Below, one piece after another: positions 40,201-42,988 of a stretch of 42,988 nucleotides of DNA (positions are counted from its first letter, which is position 1; every line of letters starts with the position of its first letter). Source of the stretch: an uncultured Christensenella sp. (GTDB lineage Bacteria; Bacillota; Clostridia; Christensenellales; UBA1242); the NCBI GenBank assembly GCA_949300385.1, contig CASGDZ010000002.1:1-42988 (forward strand), in the 5' to 3' direction. The notes beneath the pieces are model-generated. The model had not been told where the DNA came from, ran no database searches, and was given only the letters and a program-made list of their open reading frames with translations. A program made the position numbers and the translations under genes.

Positions 40201-42421
40201 GGCTCTATATACAGCAAGTTTGAATTTAAATATCAACAATACGCCTATTGCCGTTGGAGAAAATAATCAAGTTATCTTCAACAATCAAATTATGGCAACT
40301 TTTGATAGAAATAGCGGAGTGATCATAATATATCCTTATTGGGGAGAAGATTTTGGCGGTGCTATTATTCAAGCAAATGTTACGATTCAAGCAAAGGACG
40401 ATAGCGAAACTGTGAACTATGTGGTCTTTACAGATACGGTGAGCGAAGCAGTTACAATCCGAGACATAAATAGCAACTCACAAACAATCATACCGAAAGT
40501 AAATGTTGACTATTCTACAACCGATATAACAAATTCATTCGTGGGTAGTATGACGCTTGTAATTCGTCCTATTGAGCGATCTTACTTTGAATATAATTAC
40601 ATATTACACCGCACATTAGATAGCGGAGTAAGTGACGATATAGAATTAGACAATAGTACGCGCATAACATTAAGTGAAAGTGGTACATATAGATTAGAAC
40701 TTCAAATTTTTACAGCAGACGGATATTATTTGGGTAACAAAGTTTATACTTTTGCTATACATATTGTAAGTGGACAACTATATTATGTCGAAGGTATAGC
40801 GGGAGCCAACTCTTCATTTACTTTCAAAGAACTAATAGATCCAAATAATAACACAAATATAACTATTGAAAATATTGCGTCAGCATTATCAATAAGTGCA
40901 GATGAATTAAGTGTATACTTAAATTATTCACATAATTTATATATTTCTAATGACAACCTTCTTGTCTCTGCATCATCTGATCAGGGCGCTAGTATGGTAT
41001 GGCATGAATATAATTTTAACAATGGATATATATTCACAATTTATAGAGTATATACATCGACATATTCACAATTCTTAGCGACATTAAAGACGCCAAATGA
41101 TGAAGATTTCGGATACACCTTAATAAGTGACTTAGGACTTACTAAATACACAATTGATAGTGAAACTAATCAATATGTGCCTAATGAACTTACTTTAAAT
41201 AACACGGGTGATAATATTTTCTATGGAGAGATTAATTCAGAATTTGTATTGTCATTTAAACAACTTATTGCTCAATCGAGTGATAATATAATAACTAGAA
41301 AGAATAGTTTGTTGTTAGAAATATGGCATAATGACATTTATGTTGATACAATAGAATTGACCAGCGTTGGCGATATAATGACATATACGATAAAGGGCAA
41401 TGGATATTATAAATTCCGTTTCTTAGACCTTGCAGGAAATACTCACTTATTTACATCTACAAATGTTGTTAAAGATGGCATAGAGATTGCAACACTTAGA
41501 GAAATAATTTTGACTATGAATTCAGAGCAAATTGTGGACTATAGTTATTTCAATGGCGATATTGTTATATCTGCATATAATTCTATTGTGTATAATGGAA
41601 CGCTATCGATAACATCGTGCACTATAAATGGCAATAATTATACTCCAACCCGCGCACAAAATACATTCACTTTCACAGGTTTCGGTACATTTAGAGTAAG
41701 TTTCGAAGCAAAGTATAATGATAGCGAAGGTGAGCATACTTTGTATAAATCAGTAGTATTTACAATAATTAATCCAAACGAAGCACGAACTTCTATTGAT
41801 TTAACAAATTTATCGAATTATGAAATAACAAAAGTAACAAATAGCGCAGGGAAGGATATAACATCAGCCTTTAAGTCGATTGTGAATAAAGCGAACGGCA
41901 TGACCTTAACTTATGATAAAATCATTAATAATAAGGATCTATTTGCAGTAACATCAGGAAAACAAACATTTAACATTACTTACGTCGTAAGTGACGGAAT
42001 ATACCCAGATAGAGAAGTAACATTTGCCGTTACATTAAACAATGAGCAACCATATATTGAATGCTCACTTTCTGCAGGAGATACAACTAAAGACGGTTTC
42101 TCAATAAATTACAATGCAGGCATTATCTATAGTCAAGTGGGCGATTCATATTTGTACATAAATAACGAATTGATTGCAGTAATTAATTCAGAATCTTCTA
42201 ATCAAATCAACACTAGGACTTTCACTTTCGATAATAATGGCGCAGGGGATTATTATATACAATTAATAAGTTCGTCTGGCAATGTGATTAGTTCTTTCAA
42301 AGTTACTATAGAAGAGCCATTGAATACATGGGCAATAATTATTATTGTTGTAGTAAGCGTAATTGTTATAGCAGTGGTGACAATATTCATAGTTTTAAGG
42401 CATAAAATGAGGATAAGATAA
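34247..42421 (+). CDS. Giant surface protein with N- and C-terminal membrane segments
   Basis: 2,724 residues, a fifth of the window, translated from TTG after an AAGGGGA SD. N-terminal hydrophobic segment (about 7-27) as signal or anchor; C-terminal membrane helix (about 2693-2716) with a basic LRHKMRIR tail. No LPXTG motif. The ectodomain is rich in Tyr, Asn, Ser and Thr and beta-like, with recurring Ig-like signatures of the form G-x-Y-x-F/L-T-D-x-A-G-N (for example AGIYIFTLTDEAGN, NGYYKFRFLDLAGN, SYVVIIEADSAGN). Many units differ enough that no tandem repeat is evident at DNA level. Probable role in adhesion or surface structure. The next gene starts on the last base of its stop codon. 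Confidence 0.85.
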   Translation: MKGKTKNLIRIAIVILTLMTAMFCIGINFKRLDDKVYAVTYAGNGGDYSQRDENNIILSVEKVGVISTGENYINDTVFKSALTSNATEIKQMPTKDGKYYYQNIVNGSYDKYVVSNGSFVMLNNTTYYQDGTTYYRNVSMSAQQKEKNVNMAEAIMITFGTYYMDEDDNLNIADSSTGSELVYANISATRNGQDISSEFPIRNFGNGNLFKDIAYIIPQKSGYDGYYTIDVNYFYNGVEYNQNFSFYLIFASSYNDSVTYNSNTYRIDPTIECAGGSMTSVGGTYHYLLGNTSDNYPVLTYDYTKYSMNYTYTANGRVTTYRYYISTSTNLGGTTATLYCDITQSGQTTTKNLGVLSHYNNSNTARNLISIVLTEMGSYTFNFEYIYAGYNYQNAPSMNLSVASKSIEIHGFELKYSKANYQEAQMRYLLISKGQGDKVDIVIPNGYEYGSTPNESSLGIAYALVEDSSKVGTILTSTENLTNDKNTIDANVNNIIKSEVQDLDLTTSLTSKNIYDISKALNTDDYAKTNQGSLWLSTNDAFIPTSIPTSTAGTGELGSFYFFSQSAIKFGSSDVNIANGVLTLSDEAKKTITYSTYTNQTSFNRTGYYLVFIKVDINGTLNSNGISDYYQVFAFRFISETAQVNLQLKNGNILGDNGFTRDDVTISWAKEGVFERTITACYYSVKNQFYSANQLLNTTSYSLTSGQTLGEELSEGEGASYLIEIISEGEGRSYHLFTIDRQAISGVNMYEVEMNTSLSSSIITYGFASSNGRYNTIDSSITDSLATLFWNNKSSGAKITATYTLTPFIVDTSIQPGVVRTTASEAWFSTNYKLGKTVGPFQYNKASALGAEVSYSSILQRAGIYIFTLTDEAGNSCKYMFVYDNSENYFMIQSAESVNPEMMTRQSVIFSDSVTLTIGTHKVISLFDSESMSNVDRELSTLLNLASSNSDLSSFSSIGYYIGTNNNVNAIKDLFTNISNTTYLRVKNESLSVYGDNGIVSQINNISINNRSVTIVSNENTASTLQSIYVLGANQRDRDARDSSSFMTIEINTDNSRGMAYYSNDKFSLSDIDDESDNVTRLYYSGTGLPSDGMIGTRATSDNYLAFTWYIGNGDYEVESVYYDFYELDMSGNEYSDNLYYYVLSSQNTYLYRNGEVENGAVKNDDGTRVFALLNVVSNKTREGLYVITRTYTSNESLSYYFIVDRNGIINSDLVSNPINGSEISIGLKENETTFNNFSGINMTQQSFIDNANNGQQVFYYNYLTTDKMPAVLNIPVGKYFLDGNGSNYDAGLLTFTLYFVDRQNQVDGRAHIIFEIDDMDCFDTENYIYENGVPTYYKVDITKYLGDSDSALLTKLVRTDNDGSWLCLPGDYVVVIKDKVESSTTNNSKTFGFSIEPTLPNVDIYAVNDREDNINQATQTMPSGSNMLTTSTNYVKIELPKYDKNSTSAGIDIDYIVITRSINGRTATYYINYPYTTGNININDDVANSMYVKNTIENGEIVSRTLYLDHSSFASTDSIEYTIYIRYDLGSQSDNDAYINAYYSYNGSDSNQHYSYYENTYKVIVDRVPPSANIENLQASDNFIGYFNEENDSESLFENAILEEASGTYYVNRYSAYYNQGKQASDLYAFRVYANTEFDTTDVAYVYYSDPYKNLSDITMNLPYYTGYKIHTTSSADSTYGAILGNSYYGSYVVIIEADSAGNMTQYIIHYFENENSSDTQLVMNLPVTQLASNGEINTNSKLTIDTSSTNVMTFTIFSILSLGENIFTTNNNRDMFYRFELENINSGEIKSITTNATTSFTNEGLGAEFVNLINSNQGNYILTIYTRTNTYMAYLNYYVYDEIVNLNIEELFEVNENGNYIVTFAGANVVVNNIVYYASTIEIIKNGETSITYVCDPSNNYSYYINGNEDITYTSIVLDQNSTYKIIMTDAFGREYTRNISTSGKDFYSISFDGDSERNYYTETYGSGVAYYTYNITTITYDTALYTASLNLNINNTPIAVGENNQVIFNNQIMATFDRNSGVIIIYPYWGEDFGGAIIQANVTIQAKDDSETVNYVVFTDTVSEAVTIRDINSNSQTIIPKVNVDYSTTDITNSFVGSMTLVIRPIERSYFEYNYILHRTLDSGVSDDIELDNSTRITLSESGTYRLELQIFTADGYYLGNKVYTFAIHIVSGQLYYVEGIAGANSSFTFKELIDPNNNTNITIENIASALSISADELSVYLNYSHNLYISNDNLLVSASSDQGASMVWHEYNFNNGYIFTIYRVYTSTYSQFLATLKTPNDEDFGYTLISDLGLTKYTIDSETNQYVPNELTLNNTGDNIFYGEINSEFVLSFKQLIAQSSDNIITRKNSLLLEIWHNDIYVDTIELTSVGDIMTYTIKGNGYYKFRFLDLAGNTHLFTSTNVVKDGIEIATLREIILTMNSEQIVDYSYFNGDIVISAYNSIVYNGTLSITSCTINGNNYTPTRAQNTFTFTGFGTFRVSFEAKYNDSEGEHTLYKSVVFTIINPNEARTSIDLTNLSNYEITKVTNSAGKDITSAFKSIVNKANGMTLTYDKIINNKDLFAVTSGKQTFNITYVVSDGIYPDREVTFAVTLNNEQPYIECSLSAGDTTKDGFSINYNAGIIYSQVGDSYLYINNELIAVINSESSNQINTRTFTFDNNGAGDYYIQLISSSGNVISSFKVTIEEPLNTWAIIIIVVVSVIVIAVVTIFIVLRHKMRIR

Positions 42422-42988
42422 TGGATAACTTGTATACCGAAAAATTTACATTAAACGATACAGATTTTGACTTTAATATGAATGTGCCAGTTTATGAACT
42501 TATGAGATTTTTACAAATCGCGACTTTTAATCATAGCGACAACGCAGGTTTGGATCATGAAAGCATGTTAAAAAATAGCAACGCTTTTTGGATTGTCACT
42601 AAGATGAAGATGACAATCTCAGATGACTTTAATCAGGGCGAAAAGATAAAAGTAACTACTTGGACTAACCCGCCAACTATGTTAAGGGTGGACAGGCACA
42701 TCATTATAAAATCTAGTAGAAAGACAAAAGTAAGAGCGACAAGCGAATGGTGTTGTCTAGATGCAACAACTAGAAAACCGCGCAAACTTAGTTCTATAAA
42801 TTATCCCGATTTTGATAAAAATTTAGAGACAAGCAAGACTAAGCCATTTACGAATTTAAAATTAGATGTTGATCAATCCGATTATTGCTATACGAAAACC
42901 ATTCGATATAGCGACATAGATGTAAACATTCATACAAATAATTTAAAATATAATATTATGGCAATGGATTGTTTTACTGTCGATGAAT
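42421..42988 (+). CDS. Acyl-ACP thioesterase, partial (C-terminus beyond window)
   Basis: 189 residues are visible. The first hotdog domain has VPVYELMRFLQIATFNHSDN, FWIVTKMKMTISD and VTTWTNPPTM with SEWCCLDATTRKPRKL. The second begins KTIRYSDIDVNIHTNNLKYN, where the family has the catalytic-region pattern YSDLDxNxHVNN. This is the acyl-ACP thioesterase fold that releases free fatty acids from acyl carrier protein. Its ATG overlaps the stop of the giant gene by one base (TAATG), so translation is probably coupled. Confidence 0.88.
   Translation, partial: MDNLYTEKFTLNDTDFDFNMNVPVYELMRFLQIATFNHSDNAGLDHESMLKNSNAFWIVTKMKMTISDDFNQGEKIKVTTWTNPPTMLRVDRHIIIKSSRKTKVRATSEWCCLDATTRKPRKLSSINYPDFDKNLETSKTKPFTNLKLDVDQSDYCYTKTIRYSDIDVNIHTNNLKYNIMAMDCFTVDE

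Noticed and set aside
34247..42421. Tandem DNA repeats within the giant gene
   Set aside because: Protein-level Ig-like signatures recur, but I saw no long identical DNA units by eye; a dot plot would be needed.
1..42988. CRISPR arrays, insertion sequences, rRNA genes
   Set aside because: No regularly spaced repeats, transposase-like proteins or rRNA sequence were seen in the window.

Overview
The window is AT-rich DNA from a spore-forming, anaerobic low-GC Firmicute, most likely an uncultured member of the Clostridia. Reasons: spo0A, spoIIR, a SipL-type SPOCS/LysM protein, sleB and ypeB are all present; there is a soluble [FeFe] hydrogenase; and the promoters and Shine-Dalgarno (SD) sequences are typical of low-GC Gram-positives. 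It covers the replication-origin neighbourhood. Nearly all genes are on the + strand; exceptions are dnaA, the sipL-like gene, two tRNAs, an ankyrin remnant and the partial gene at the left edge.

Layout. 1-774: probable right end of an integrated element. A displaced 3' half of tRNA-Arg(ACG), with its native terminator, marks the junction. 855-2135: a small SHOCT membrane protein and a broken ankyrin gene. 2222-8612: inositol-monophosphatase-family gene, mnmE, mnmG, rsmG and recF, mostly from promoters placed only 6-7 nt before the start codon. 8689-11967: dnaA (leftward) and dnaN (rightward) diverge from an AT-rich oriC with DnaA boxes and an iterated AT-rich 13-mer. 12113-17186: an accessory stretch of small membrane and hypothetical proteins, tRNA-Ser(CGA), tRNA-Leu(CAG), a scrambled tRNA-Leu relic, a possible PIN toxin-antitoxin pair, a stand-alone FakA-C-like domain with a small RelA/SpoT hydrolase, and a gene behind an attenuator-like leader. 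17241-19981: the rpmH-rnpA-yidD-yidC-jag operon. 20080-29892: lysS-gpsA, sipL (leftward), spo0A, a zinc-ribbon protein with an acidic tail, veg, hisS, [FeFe] hydrogenase and an HD hydrolase. 29936-33948: amidase-like protein, spoIIR, sleB and ypeB (spore development and germination). 34087-42988: a 2,724-residue two-membrane-segment surface protein overlapping an acyl-ACP thioesterase by one base.

How it works together: the core is the conserved origin set (replication initiation, sliding clamp, tRNA U34 modification, RNase P protein, membrane insertase), but with dnaA inverted relative to dnaN and mnmE-mnmG-rsmG cut away from jag. Around it lie Spo0A and downstream sporulation and germination genes, with Spo0A-box-like heptamers near oriC and near spo0A. 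The most unusual general feature is repeated use of promoters that predict leaderless mRNAs in a genome whose other genes carry good SD sequences. All functional calls come from reading sequence motifs; no database search was run.
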